NCBI GenBank assembly: GCA_945637225.1
Contig: CALZDE010000145.1
Span: 1-5,576, forward strand
From: an uncultured Selenomonadaceae bacterium
GTDB lineage: Bacteria; Bacillota; Negativicutes; Selenomonadales; Selenomonadaceae
Direction of reading: 5' to 3'
Length of the DNA: 5,576 nt
Shown here: one piece after another, positions 5,396-5,576 of the stretch
Layout of the letters: each line of letters begins with the position of its first letter
Numbering within the stretch: position 1 is the first letter of the stretch
Translations under genes and position numbers: made by a program
Notes under the pieces: model-generated
Databases searched by the model: none
What the model was told of the DNA's origin: nothing
What the model saw: the letters and a program-made list of their open reading frames with translations, nothing else

Positions 5396-5576
5396 AAATA
5401 CTCTGTATTTTCTTGATTTAGTGTGTTATAACTACGTTGAAACACTGACATAGGTAGAAAATACTCTGTATTTTCTTGATTTAGTGTGTTATAACTACGT
5501 TGAAACACTGACATAGGTAGAAAATACTCTGTATTTTCTTGATTTAGTGTGTTATAACTACGTTGAAACACTGACA
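5396..5576. repeat. 63-bp tandem repeat, about 2.9 identical copies, running off the window
   Basis: The sequence repeats with an exact 63-bp period. CTCTGTATTTTC starts at 5401, 5464 and 5527, and I find no mismatch between copies; only 5 bp upstream of the first of these still match. The last copy is cut by the window end. Each full unit contains the palindrome AGAAAATAC / GTATTTTCT and the 8-bp palindrome GTTATAAC. It also has imperfect arms AGTGT / ACACT. Because 63 is divisible by three, a minus-strand frame stays open through all copies as a 21-residue repeat and stops at 5380-5382, inside the Shine-Dalgarno region of the downstream gene. I treat that frame as incidental. Confidence 0.9.
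5456..5476. promoter_or_regulatory. Perfect 9-bp-arm palindrome in the repeat unit
   Basis: AGAAAATAC (5456-5464) and GTATTTTCT (5468-5476) are exact inverted arms around TCT. The same structure recurs at 5519-5539, 63 bp on. The copy nearest the minus-strand gene is degenerate, with only six-base arms (5396-5401 and 5405-5410). A protein-binding site or a small hairpin is possible; no T-run follows, so it is not a standard terminator. Confidence 0.5.

Noticed and set aside
5380..5571. Minus-strand reading frame of 21-residue repeats as a gene
   Set aside because: It is open only because 63 is a multiple of three. It has no ribosome site of its own in view and overlaps the control region of the real downstream gene.
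5396..5576. CRISPR array with a 36-bp repeat and 27-bp spacers
   Set aside because: The whole 63-bp unit is identical in every copy, including the part that would have to be spacer, the palindrome crosses the would-be repeat/spacer border, and no cas gene is present. It could be revisited if sequence beyond 5576 shows variable inserts.

Overview
The window looks like chromosomal DNA from a low-to-medium GC bacterium that uses strong Shine-Dalgarno sites and sigma-A-type promoters. The LPP20-like secreted protein, the Rpn-type nuclease and the DUF6765-like protein together suggest Negativicutes (a Selenomonadaceae-like gut or rumen organism). That placement is inferred from protein style only, because no rRNA or housekeeping marker is present.

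Left part (1-1292): a good promoter (TTGCCA-N17-TAGAAT) with an 8-bp inverted repeat directly upstream drives a strong ribosome site and a tiny signal-peptide-like reading frame. This runs in frame into the start of an Rpn-family (PD-(D/E)XK, 'recombination-promoting nuclease / putative transposase') gene. The Rpn frame is broken by what looks like one extra A near 211, so the gene is probably a pseudogene. After 176 bp of AT-rich DNA comes the 3' portion only of a tRNA-Arg(CCT), from the anticodon loop to the encoded CCA, with no 5' half. This is the classic footprint of a tRNA-targeting integrated element. I read 1-1247 as the right end of such an element, with its integrase and the intact tRNA outside the window to the left.

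Middle part (1308-3722): a strong intrinsic terminator, probably the original tRNA terminator, is followed after only 22 bp by a DUF6765-like protein with conserved His/Asp residues. Ninety-two bp later comes an ATP-grasp ligase-like protein, and the pair ends at a clear intrinsic terminator. They probably form one transcription unit. Neither substrate can be read from the sequence.

Right part (3765-5576): a consensus promoter (TTGTAT-N17-TATAAT) drives a secreted LPP20/FlgT-N-like protein with a 12-threonine linker and a conserved C-terminal domain. It converges on an unrecognised 196-residue soluble protein on the minus strand, and the two share a bidirectional terminator. Upstream of that minus-strand gene, and running off the window end, lies a perfectly conserved 63-bp tandem repeat (about 2.9 copies). 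Its units contain a 9-bp-arm palindrome and are identical along their whole length, so they are not a CRISPR array as seen here.
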